Program-made: the position numbers and the translations under genes
DNA from: Polyangia bacterium
Lineage (GTDB): Bacteria > Myxococcota_A > Polyangia > Nannocystales > Nannocystaceae
Length of the DNA stretch: 64,000 nt
Direction: 5' to 3'
NCBI GenBank assembly: GCA_030424595.1
Contig: JAUHWG010000005.1
Location: 281,177 to 345,176 of the forward strand
Shown here: positions 19,085 through 27,600 of the stretch, one piece after another
Layout: every line of letters starts with the position of its first letter
Numbering within the stretch: the first letter of the stretch is position 1
The notes under the pieces: generated by a model
The model's input: the letters and a program-made list of their open reading frames with translations, nothing else
The model's database searches: none
What the model was told of the DNA's origin: nothing

Positions 19085-20179
19085 CTAGGCTGTCGCGCGA
19101 AGCTCGACCTGGCTGTCCTGGGCGCACCGCCGACCGGGCCTTCGGCGGCGCAGGTGGAGGCCGAAATAGGCCTTCACCTCGACCGCGGCGTGGGGGTGGA
19201 GGACGAGCTTGAGGTGGACGCTGCGGACCGTCCGCGGATCGGCGTCGTGAGGGGCTGGACCGTGGGTCCAACGCTCGAGCGCGGCCACTCGCCCGTGGTC
19301 GGTCAGGCCAGCCTCGATGAGGCTCGTGAGCAGGCGCGCCCGCTCCCGGCGGTCGACGGTGGAGAGCTCGGTCTGTCGAGGTTCGAGGCCGAGGTAGGCG
19401 GTCGGGGCCCCGTCTGCGACCTCGACCTGGAGGAACACATCCTCCCAGGGGGCGGCCACGAGCGGCAACCAGCGGCGCACTCGGGCTCGCTCGCCGGGCC
19501 AGCCGATCGAGTCGAGCCAGGGCAGGACGAGCGGCAGGGGGAGGCTGACGAAGAGGCGAGCGCCGTTCTTGCCGCGGGGGCGGAGGCTGGTCGCGGAGAG
19601 CGCCCGAGCGCCCCGCGGCAGGCAGGTGACAAGGCGGCGAAAGGCGGCGAGCGTCGCCGCGTCCGCGGGCTCGCCGAAGGTCGCCCGGTGTCCGTCGTCG
19701 ACCATCGCCACGAGCTCCTCGCGGGGAGACGGAGCGGCCTTGGGGTCGCCCCAGAAGCTCTTGGCGATGCAGGGGTGCTGGAGGGGCGGAGCGCTGTAGG
19801 GGGCGTCCCACTCGAGCCAGAGGATCGTCGTCCTCTCGAGGCAGCTCCGCTGCGGGTGCTCCTCAGGCGAGGCCCAGGCGTTGAGGAGCGGGCGGGCGCT
19901 CTCCAGGAGGGGCGACGTGGAGCCGGCGAGGGTGTCGCGGAGGGCCTCACGAGCGCCCGGCGCGTCGACGATGCAGGCGAGGAGGTCGACCTTCGGATCG
20001 TCGCCGGTGAGGCGGGTCTCGAGCATCAGCCAGTGAAAGATCGGGGGGAGCGTCGAGGCGGCCGCGCGGGCCGCCTCGACGCGATCGGCGGGGAGCAGCG
20101 CCGCCGGCCATAGCGGTCTGTGGACTTCGATCTCCCGGGCGAGGGAGAAGTGGATCAACTTGTGGTCTATGGCTGGCAT
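19085..20179 (-). CDS. Unrecognised 364-aa cytosolic protein
   Basis: No family recognised. A soluble alpha/beta protein without signal peptide or membrane spans. Distinctive segments are IFHWLMLETRLTGDDPKVDL near 47-66, WLEWDAPYSAPP near 125, LVTCLPRGARALS, and near the C-terminus SVHLKLVLHPHAAVEVKAYFGL followed by a run of five basic residues. It lies 57 bp downstream of the stop of the 130-aa gene on the same strand and reads as the second gene of a two-gene operon. Convergent with the large kinase gene (33 bp gap). Function unknown; the KLVLHP..VEVKAY strand pair is only loosely reminiscent of ABBA-type prenyltransferases and is not taken as evidence. Confidence 0.65.
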   Translation of the reverse strand: MPAIDHKLIHFSLAREIEVHRPLWPAALLPADRVEAARAAASTLPPIFHWLMLETRLTGDDPKVDLLACIVDAPGAREALRDTLAGSTSPLLESARPLLNAWASPEEHPQRSCLERTTILWLEWDAPYSAPPLQHPCIAKSFWGDPKAAPSPREELVAMVDDGHRATFGEPADAATLAAFRRLVTCLPRGARALSATSLRPRGKNGARLFVSLPLPLVLPWLDSIGWPGERARVRRWLPLVAAPWEDVFLQVEVADGAPTAYLGLEPRQTELSTVDRRERARLLTSLIEAGLTDHGRVAALERWTHGPAPHDADPRTVRSVHLKLVLHPHAAVEVKAYFGLHLRRRRPGRRCAQDSQVELRATA

Positions 20180-20236
20180 GGCGGGGCTCGCGTTCCGATG
20201 TGTGGTTGTTTCTCTCTTCGATGGTTCGGTCTGGCG

Positions 20237-20629
20237 CTACTTCACCCGCAGGAGGCCGTCTTCGGTCCCCGGGATCGCGACCGTCTCGTGGTGATAGGGG
20301 CCGCTCATGTCGGCGCCCTGCGGCCAGTGGATGACCACCTGGTAGGCGCCGCTCTCGGGCGCGTCGAAGACCAGCCGGTAGGTGCGGTCGCCGTCGTCGT
20401 CGCCGCCGGCGATCCGCGCGACCGTCCCCCGCTTGGCGACAGCGCCGTCGAGGCGGGCGTCAGCCCCCTCGTCGCGGCGGTAGAGGACCGCCTCGATGAC
20501 CTCGTCGGCGGGGAGGACGTCCTGCTCGACCGCGTCGATGTCGACGTCCATGGCGACGACGCGACCGACGGTGATCGAGTTGCGGAGGACGGTGGTGAGG
20601 ATTTCAGCGGATTCTTGGCTCCAAGTCAT
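20237..20629 (-). CDS. Unrecognised 130-aa acidic protein, first gene of pair
   Basis: A small soluble acidic protein of no recognised family. The N-terminal 25 residues are helical (SQESAEILTTVLRNSITVG), the rest looks like a beta sandwich (TYRLVFDAPESGAYQVVIHW) ending in a short basic tip LLRVK. Good purine-rich ribosome-binding region (AAGAAGAGAGAAAG) just upstream of ATG 20629. It precedes the 364-aa orphan, and the AT-richer segment at 20640-20740 is the likely promoter. The pair may be substrate and enzyme or a two-subunit complex; nothing in the sequence decides this. Confidence 0.65.
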   Translation of the reverse strand: MTWSQESAEILTTVLRNSITVGRVVAMDVDIDAVEQDVLPADEVIEAVLYRRDEGADARLDGAVAKRGTVARIAGGDDDGDRTYRLVFDAPESGAYQVVIHWPQGADMSGPYHHETVAIPGTEDGLLRVK

Positions 20630-20650
20630 GGTTCTTTCTCTCTTCTTGTT

Positions 20651-20674
20651 TGTGTTGCTGTGTTGCTGTGTTGC
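20651..20674. repeat. 8-bp tandem repeat in leader of the orphan pair
   Basis: Three perfect copies of TGTGTTGC immediately upstream of the ribosome-binding region of the 130-aa gene, so copy-number change would alter the spacing between promoter and ribosome-binding site. A slippage-prone spot, too short to call a satellite. Confidence 0.7.
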
Positions 20675-20805
20675 TATTGCGTGTTGTCTGTATTCAGTTG
20701 TGAGCGCGCGATAAGAAATGCGTGTACGTAATGGCGAATCTCGGGCGCTAGGGCTTCGACTGGCGCCTCAGGGATCGGGCAGGCAGCAGGAGCTGCGAAG
20801 GGGGC

Positions 20806-22761
20806 TCAGGACGGCGGCGGCTCGAGGTCGGGCTCGATGAGGACGCTGGCCCCGGCGAGCTCGATCGGGCTCGCGCTCGTGACCAGGAAGCCGGGGTGCT
20901 TCACCAGCCGCCAGCGGACGGTGACGGGCCCGTGGGGCGGACGCGCCAGGCTGATGTGACGATCGCCGTAGATATGTCCATAAGAGAGCGGACCATCGGC
21001 GTCGCGGACCCCATCGACGCCGATGACTGTCGCCGGCCCACGGTGGGTGACGATGGTGGCGGGCGTGGTCGTCGTGAGCGCCGTGGTCGAGGTGGCGCTC
21101 TCGCAGCCGCCGCAGGGGCACGCTTGGTTTGCCGGGCCGCCGTAGCAGCGGGTCTCTTCATCGTCGTGGTGGAGCCCGCGGGCGCTGACATAGGGGAGCA
21201 TCCGCGCGGCCATCGGCTCGGCGAGCGAGCGCCGTCGTGGGTTCGCGAGCGGGAGGGGTCGGGGGTTGCTGTCTAGGTGATAGGTGTCCTCGTCCCAGCG
21301 GCCGCGGAGGCCGACCAGGGGAGCGCCGATACAGTGGCCGTTGCTCCTCGACTCCGGCTCGCACTCGCCGACGGTCATCCGCCCGACGAGGAGGTCGAGC
21401 TCGGCGCTCGCCGGGCCGTCAGGCTCCTCGCTCCTGGGCGCTCTGGGGAGCGTGGTCCAGCGCAGCGCCGAGGCGATCCCGTCGAGCTCGACGAAGCTCT
21501 CGGCCCAGGCCTGGTCTCCCTGTCCACTCGCTGCGAGGGAGCGCTGCCAGAGGTGGACACCGGAGCGCCCCAGGGCCCCGCAGGTCCCGCTCGTCGAGCA
21601 GGAGCTGCTCGCCGCGATCAGGGCTCGGGCAGACCCTCCGCTCGGGGGATCGACGTGGACGATGTCGATCCCGATCGAGTAGTCGTCCGCTTCGCCGCCG
21701 CCCAGCCGCTCGCACAGCGGCCGGTCGTCCTGTCCCAGAGGCCCGTAGAGGACTTCGACAGCGCGGCCGGCGACGAGGAGGTCGAGGTGGCCGTCGAGGT
21801 CGACGTCGGCGAGGCGGAGCTGGAAGGGGCTGACGGAGGGGATCCGCAGGCTGCGGGTGAAGGCGCCGTCCTCTTGGAGGTAGAGATAGACAGGTCCGTG
21901 CGCGCCGCGGGGGAGGAGCTGGCCGACGCTCGGGGCCGGGCTCGGGGGCTCGGGCTCGGAGCTGGCGCAGGAGCTCGCCTGCGGGGTCCCGTCGACAGCG
22001 CTCGGCGGCGCCCAGTAGGTGGCGACGGCGAGGTCGAGGTCGCCGTCGCCGTCGAGGTCCCCGATCGCGATCGACGAGGCGGCGATGCCACGGTCGATCC
22101 AGCGTTCGTCCCCCTCCGGGCCGAGGAGGAGCAGCCCGCCGGTGGTGGGCTGAGCGTCGGGGCCGGCGAGCGCGGTGAAGATCGCCTCGTCGCGGCCGTC
22201 GCCGTCGAGGTCGGCGGTCGCGACGTCGGTGTAGAAGAGCGCGCGCTCGGAGGTCGCCGCGGGCCTTCTCCGGGGCGTACAAGCGGAGCCCATCGTCATG
22301 GCAGTCGCGTACTGAGGGGTGTGATCGTGGCCGTTGGCGACGAGGATGGATCCACAGCTTCGATCCCGGTCGCGGCGGACCGCGACTCCATAGCTATAGA
22401 GGTGACGGGTGAGGAATGGGGAGACTCGCCACGGGGTTTGTGCCGAGGACCCCCGTTCTCCGTCGATCAGCTCGATCTGCTCGATCACAGCTCGCGGATG
22501 GACGGAGCTATCCTTATAGTCCGGGGCAGAGTCGTGGGTCGTCGGCGTCGACGTGGCGCGGATCGTGGGAGATGTCTGAGGCGCACAGCGCTCCCTCGCC
22601 ACAGCGCCCCGATCGACAGCGCCACAGGCGATGCAGGTGAGGCCGGTGAGGCAGGCGAGGCCGGCGACAATGCCCGTGAGCGGGCCTGAGCAGGGTCCCC
22701 CGCCGGTCTTCGGCGATGTTTGGGCCGCGTGTCGGGGCTGAGCGTGTCGGGACTTGGTCAT
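20806..22761 (-). CDS. FG-GAP/VCBS-repeat lipoprotein
   Basis: A 651-aa exported lipoprotein. The N-terminus has a long hydrophobic signal ending LTCIAC near residue 46. From about residue 170 there are repeated FG-GAP/VCBS calcium-binding motifs: TADLDGDGRDEAIF, IGDLDGDGDLDLAVA and LADVDLDGHLDLLVAG, as in integrin-like seven-bladed propellers. The C-terminal 150 residues hold a Cys-containing segment (CPCGGC) and a beta-rich end (GPVTVRWRLVKHPGFLV). Likely displayed on the cell surface and calcium-stabilised. A 540-bp region separates it from the divergent Cip1-like gene. Confidence 0.82.
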   Translation of the reverse strand: MTKSRHAQPRHAAQTSPKTGGGPCSGPLTGIVAGLACLTGLTCIACGAVDRGAVARERCAPQTSPTIRATSTPTTHDSAPDYKDSSVHPRAVIEQIELIDGERGSSAQTPWRVSPFLTRHLYSYGVAVRRDRDRSCGSILVANGHDHTPQYATAMTMGSACTPRRRPAATSERALFYTDVATADLDGDGRDEAIFTALAGPDAQPTTGGLLLLGPEGDERWIDRGIAASSIAIGDLDGDGDLDLAVATYWAPPSAVDGTPQASSCASSEPEPPSPAPSVGQLLPRGAHGPVYLYLQEDGAFTRSLRIPSVSPFQLRLADVDLDGHLDLLVAGRAVEVLYGPLGQDDRPLCERLGGGEADDYSIGIDIVHVDPPSGGSARALIAASSSCSTSGTCGALGRSGVHLWQRSLAASGQGDQAWAESFVELDGIASALRWTTLPRAPRSEEPDGPASAELDLLVGRMTVGECEPESRSNGHCIGAPLVGLRGRWDEDTYHLDSNPRPLPLANPRRRSLAEPMAARMLPYVSARGLHHDDEETRCYGGPANQACPCGGCESATSTTALTTTTPATIVTHRGPATVIGVDGVRDADGPLSYGHIYGDRHISLARPPHGPVTVRWRLVKHPGFLVTSASPIELAGASVLIEPDLEPPPS

Positions 22762-23301
22762 CGGCTTGTACGGTCTTCGACCCCGAGCTTGGGGCGAGCG
22801 AGGGTGGCGAGCGGCGCGAGGTCGCCGCAGGACATATCGTCATATGCGGTCGCGTCGCGACCGGTGTGCTATCAACAGTCTGTCTATATGTGGCCTAAGG
22901 AGACCGTCGCCGACCGGGTCGGGAGAGGACAGGCGCGGGACCACCTATGGAGGAGATGCTCCTACGCGCCCTCGAACTATGCGTCGAGCGCTCGCGTCGG
23001 ACTCTTCTTGGTAGTGCCCGGCGAACCGAGAACCGGTACACACTTTCTGAAAAAAAATTGTCCTCCGACGTGAACGGGTGTCACTCGCCGGGTGACCGCT
23101 GGAGCTCTGACGCTGCGGAGGTCCGGTCACGCCGTCGGATCGCCGGGGACGGCCCGCAGCGCCGGTCCCGAGGCGGGCCGGGACGGCGCTGTGAGTCCAG
23201 GCCCCTGTGCGGGCTCGCTCATGGCCCCGAGATGTCCAGCGCAGAGGACATGTCGAGAAATTCTTTCATCCGTTCTCTCGCCGCGGGGCCACTGAAGCGG
23301 C
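22762..23301. other. Divergent intergenic region, 540 bp
   Basis: Between the FG-GAP lipoprotein and the Cip1-like lipoprotein. It holds an AT-richer patch at about 22840-22900 and an A8 run near 23050, both unusual for this genome and suitable for promoters. ORFs that cross it show no family resemblance and no clear ribosome-binding site. No repeat of the dispersed families was found here. Confidence 0.45.
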
Positions 23302-24291
23302 GTGCAGATCGAACCAGGCCGACGCCCCTCTGTTCTCGCCCTCTGGCTCGCCCTCCTGGGGCTCGGAGGCGGCTGTGCCAGCGACGACGTCGCAGGGGAG
23401 ACGGACGCGTCGTCAGGGCCGGCGAGCGTGACGATGGGAGCCTCCGGAGCGTCGAGCGCGACGGCCTCGACGGAGGGGAGCGGGACCGAGACGGCGACGA
23501 CGGGCGTCAGCGCGGGCACCGGCGGGGCGGACCCGACCAGCTCGACCTCGCAGCCCTCAAGCTCGGGGACCGGCGAGCCGCTCTCCTGCGCCGACCTCCC
23601 GCTCTGCGACGGCTTTGAGGGCCCCGCCGCCGGAGGTCCGCCGGACCCCTCGATCTGGTCCGTGGTCTCGCCCAATTGCAGCGGTCTCGGGACCCTGGCG
23701 ATCGACGATCAGGTCGACTACCGCGGCGGGAGCTCGCTCCGGGTCGACGGCGCAGGGGGCTACTGTGACCACATCTTCATCGCCAACGAGGGGGCGATGG
23801 CCGCGATCGCCGGGGAGGGCTCGCCGGTGTACGGCCGCTTCTACCTCCGCCTAGGTGCGGCGCTCGGGTCCGGTCACGTGACGTTCTTGACGCTCCGCGA
23901 CGACGCCGACGGCGGCAAAGATCTTCGAATGGGTGGGCAGAGCGAGATCTTGATGTGGAACCGCGAGTCCGACGATGCGACCCTGCCAGCCCTGAGCCCC
24001 GCTGGAATCGCGCTGAGCGTGCAGCCCCCGGTCGACGCCTGGTCCTGCGTAGAATTCATGGTCGACGGAGCGAACGGCTCGTTGCGGACGTGGGTCGACG
24101 GGGCCGAGGTGCCAGGGCTCGAGGTCGACGGCGAGCCGACGATGGACGTCGATCAGCAGTGGCACCAAAAGGCGGACTGGAAGCCTGGGCTCGGCGACTT
24201 CAAGCTTGGGTGGGAGAGCTATGCGGGGCAGTCGATGACGCTGTGGTTTGACGAGGTCGCCCTTGCGGGAGAGCGGATCGGGTGCGGGTAG
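23302..24291 (+). CDS. Secreted Cip1-like/ConA-fold lipoprotein
   Basis: A 329-aa exported lipoprotein starting with GTG at 23302; signal peptide ends LGLGGGC (Cys25). A Ser/Thr/Gly spacer runs to about residue 93, then SCADLPLCDGFEG opens a beta-jellyroll. Motifs such as GRFYLRLGAALGSGHVTFLT, LRMGGQSEILMWN and WSCVEFMVDGANGSLRTWVDG resemble Cip1-type carbohydrate-binding/lyase-like proteins. The end, SMTLWFDEVALAGERIGCG, is the usual closing strand. The 3' 60 bp exist again as a decayed fragment at 30462-30526. Carbohydrate binding is likely; catalysis is not established. Confidence 0.75.
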   Translation: MQIEPGRRPSVLALWLALLGLGGGCASDDVAGETDASSGPASVTMGASGASSATASTEGSGTETATTGVSAGTGGADPTSSTSQPSSSGTGEPLSCADLPLCDGFEGPAAGGPPDPSIWSVVSPNCSGLGTLAIDDQVDYRGGSSLRVDGAGGYCDHIFIANEGAMAAIAGEGSPVYGRFYLRLGAALGSGHVTFLTLRDDADGGKDLRMGGQSEILMWNRESDDATLPALSPAGIALSVQPPVDAWSCVEFMVDGANGSLRTWVDGAEVPGLEVDGEPTMDVDQQWHQKADWKPGLGDFKLGWESYAGQSMTLWFDEVALAGERIGCG

Positions 24292-24340
24292 ATCGGCTGT
24301 CTGCGGGCCCTGGGTGTGGGAGGCGATAGAGGAGCGGGCG

Positions 24341-24500
24341 TAGGCTGTAGGGCGGCGCTCGGCCGGTCCCTTGCGACGCGGGTCCCCCATGCCACGTGCT
24401 GGCCACGGGGGGGTGAGCTGACGGAAGAGACAGGTTGCGTGTGTCTCCGCGCGAGGCACGGGTCCCCCCGCTGCGCCCACCCGTCGCCCCTCGCTCGCCC
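24341..24500. repeat. MITE-like dispersed element, copy A
   Basis: About 160 bp resembling copies B (49172-49331) and C (49993-50152). The right end CGTCGCCCCTCGCTCGCCC is intact, the left inverted end is degenerate. The interior shares the blocks ATGCCACGTGCT, AGAGACAGGT and CGCGCGAGGCACGGGTCC with the other copies. It lies in the 334-bp gap between the Cip1-like gene and the convergent heme-protein gene; nothing else was seen in that gap. Confidence 0.75.
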
Positions 24501-24625
24501 GAGCAAGGCTGGCTCGGGCTCCGCACGAGCGGATGTACGAAGCTGGCCACGCGAGGCTGATGTACTGATGGGGAGTACTGATGGGGAGCACCGCCGGCCC
24601 TCCGGGCCGTGATGCGAGCGAGGAG

Positions 24626-27600
24626 CTAGTCGAGGTCCCAGCTCACAGGCTCGCGGGGCGTGGTCGCGTTGCTGTCGTGGCGGAGCTTCGCCAGGGCGCG
24701 GTAGGCGTGGCGACGCAGGCGGTTGATCCCGCCGAGCGGTCGGTGCTCCGGGAGAGCGCGCCAGGGGTTGAACGTGAGCTCTTCACAGAACTCTCGCAGG
24801 CTTGCGCTCTCGACCTCCTGCTGCGGCAGCTTCAGGGTCGCGAGCTTGACCAGCGTCGAAGGCTCGGAGGCCCACTCGATCCGCGGGTCTTCGATCGGCG
24901 TCGACGCCGGATCGATCCGGAGCTGGATCAGGAGGTCGAAGGCGGCGCTGCCCTCCGCGAGGCGAGCGGCGAGCCTTTTCCTAAGAATGTCGGGCGAGTC
25001 GTCCTTGGGGTGTCGGCTCGGGTTCTGATTCGGCTGCGGCCGGAGCAGGTATTTCACCGCACGATCGCCGAAGAGGTAGGGCGTGACGCTCGAGTAGGGG
25101 ATGTCGAGCAGATCGTCGCAGCGGACGAAGCTCGCCCGCATCGTCCGCCAGGCCCGAAAGCGCAGGGTCCCGAGGCCGATAAAGAAGCCGATGATCTTGG
25201 ACAGCCCCCCGTCTTCGGCCTTGATAAGCGTTTCGGTCTCGGCGACGTCGCGGGTCATGAGCGCGGGGTAGCTCGAGAGGAGGAGATCGTGGGTGGTGTC
25301 GTCCTCGCGCCCCTCGAGGAGCTTGGCCCCGGGGACGTCCATCAGCTTGATCGCGAGGCCGCGGATGTCCTTCTTCCGGTCGGCTTGGGGCTGGGCGGCA
25401 GCGTTTGAGAGGCGGATCCAGGCCCGGTACTCGCGGGGCTCGCGGAAGAGACCGATGCGGTATTCGGCGGGGAGGTCAGGCTCGACCTTGAGGGTCGCGC
25501 GGACGCAGGCGTGCCCCTTGGCGAAGCGACCGCGGAGCGTCCTCCGGTAGAGGTTCTCGCGGCCCATCCGCGCGCGGGTGATGTCGATGATGCTGTTGAC
25601 GTGGAGCTCTTCGTCGGCCGGCACTTCCTCCAATTGCTCGCCCGGGGGCGCCTGGCCAAGCGCGGCGCCGAGGAGCCGCACCGCGGGGAGCGAGGGCATG
25701 AAGAGGTAGGCGCTGCCCCGGACCTGGACAAAGCCGCCCATCTCGGTGCAGCGCCCCCGCAGCCCGAGCTCGACGTCGCTCTGGATCGTGAAGGTGGGCG
25801 GATCTGTCCCGAGCTCGGCGTCATAGCGGACGCCGACCAGCGGGTCGGGATCCGCGTTGAGGCCGGCGAAGTTGGGGTTGTTGCACCATTGCTGCTGGAT
25901 GAACTCGAACTGGCGCTCGATGTTGGCGTTGAAGCAGAGGAATTGCAGCCCGCGCTCGGTCGCGGCGTCGGTCGGTCGGTCGGCGGCTCGCTCGGGTCCC
26001 TCCTCCGCGGTGGCGGCTCGGAGCATCGCCTCCGGTCGCAGCTCCGGGTCGAGCGGCGGGCCGTAGGGGCGTCCACGGCGGAGGATCCGGTGGAGGTTGG
26101 AGAGGCGCAGCGACTCTGCGCGGGAGACCCCGAGCGACCAGTCGCGGGGGTTGGTGCGGCGGACGTGCGAGCCGAAGGGACAGCGAGCGCCGTAGCGATC
26201 GTTGTCGCCGCCGTTCTCGAGGTAGTTGAAGTCGTCCTCGTCCTGGAAGCGCGCCCGCTCAGGGTCGCCGTCGGGGTGACGGACGAGCGAGGCCCCGCTC
26301 GGCCAACGACCGACCATCTTGCTGGCGACCGTGAGCCCGTCGAGCTCCTCGCTGCGACCGTCGCAGTAGCGCCAGAACGCCTCGACGTCCTGCGAGAGCT
26401 GGCGGAAGACCAAGTAGCTGCCGTTGCGGCCGAAGTCGAAGCCGCTCGCGGTGGTCGGGCTCGGCGAGACGTTGCCGTAGCCGTCGCGGTGCCCCAGGAG
26501 AAACTCACCGGCGGCGAGGGTGTTGCCGCTGACCTCGGGTCGTCCGCTGCCGGCGACGACCGGCTGGGCGATGCCGTCGCGAAAGCCGAAGTGCTCTTTG
26601 CGCCCGTGGAGCGTCCGCCCCTCGAGGTCGACGACCAGCTCCGCCCCGCAGCGCTCCGCCTGGAGCTGGTAGTGGTCGCGCCAGCGGAGGACCGCCTCCT
26701 CGGTAGAGGCGTAGATCATGAGGGCGATGTGCACCGGGTTCTCGCGCGAGCCCCAGCGCCAACGCTCGGGCGCGTTGTCGCCGACATCGCCGTTGACCCG
26801 CGCTCGGTAGGGGCTGTGCGAGTCGTCGACGAAGGCGGAGGAGAAACGGTCACAGAGGGTCTTGTCGAGGCCCAGCGCCCGCAGGCCGGCGTGGCTGAAG
26901 GCGACGTTGACGAAGGGGTCCGCGGAGGCGGCGGAGGCGGGCGCGGAGGCGGCGGAGGTCAGGGGCAGCTCGCTCAGCCAGCGGAGCAGCGCGTCGCCGG
27001 GCTCGCGGACCCGCAGGAGCAAGAACCTCGCCTCCGTCTTATGACCATAGCCGCGGAGGATGATCCCCTGGATCTCCTCCAGCGGCAGCGGCGGGTCCCG
27101 GGTCTGCTCCGCCCCGTAGAGCCTGTCGACGCCCTTGCGGTTGACCGAGCGCAGGCGGAAGAGCCAGCTCGTCGCGTCGACGGCCTCGGGATCGGCGAGC
27201 CCCCGCCGGATCATCGTGTTGTCGTTGACGTTGATGATCGACAGGCCCGGGTAGGCGCAGTACCAGACCTGGGTCTGGAGCTGGTGGTGGCGGGTCCAGG
27301 CGAGGAAGCGGGAGGCGTCGCGGGAGCCTGCCTCGAGCAGCCACTTGGTCCGCGGATAGCGGTCGGTGTTGCTCCACACCGCGGTCAAGCCTGCGCTCGC
27401 CTGATCGATGAAGTCTCCGAGGTAGCTCTGCCAGGAGTTGTCGAAGTTCGAGAAGAAGAGCACTCCGCCCTTCGCCGTGAAGACCCAGCGGGCGAAGTGG
27501 ATCGACGGGATGTCGCCGAGCTTGCCGTGGTTGAAGACGTTGGTCGCGAGGAGCTGGAGCACGCGGAAGACCGCCCGCAGGAGCACCCAGCGCAGGGGCC

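Noticed and set aside
19085..20179. Aromatic prenyltransferase (ABBA type)
   Set aside because: Only one strand pair near the C-terminus is vaguely similar; no diphosphate-binding basic residues could be placed with confidence.
22945..23618. Small genes in the 22.8-23.3 kb gap
   Set aside because: Candidate ORFs on both strands have no ribosome-binding site, no codon bias like the neighbours and no recognisable features.
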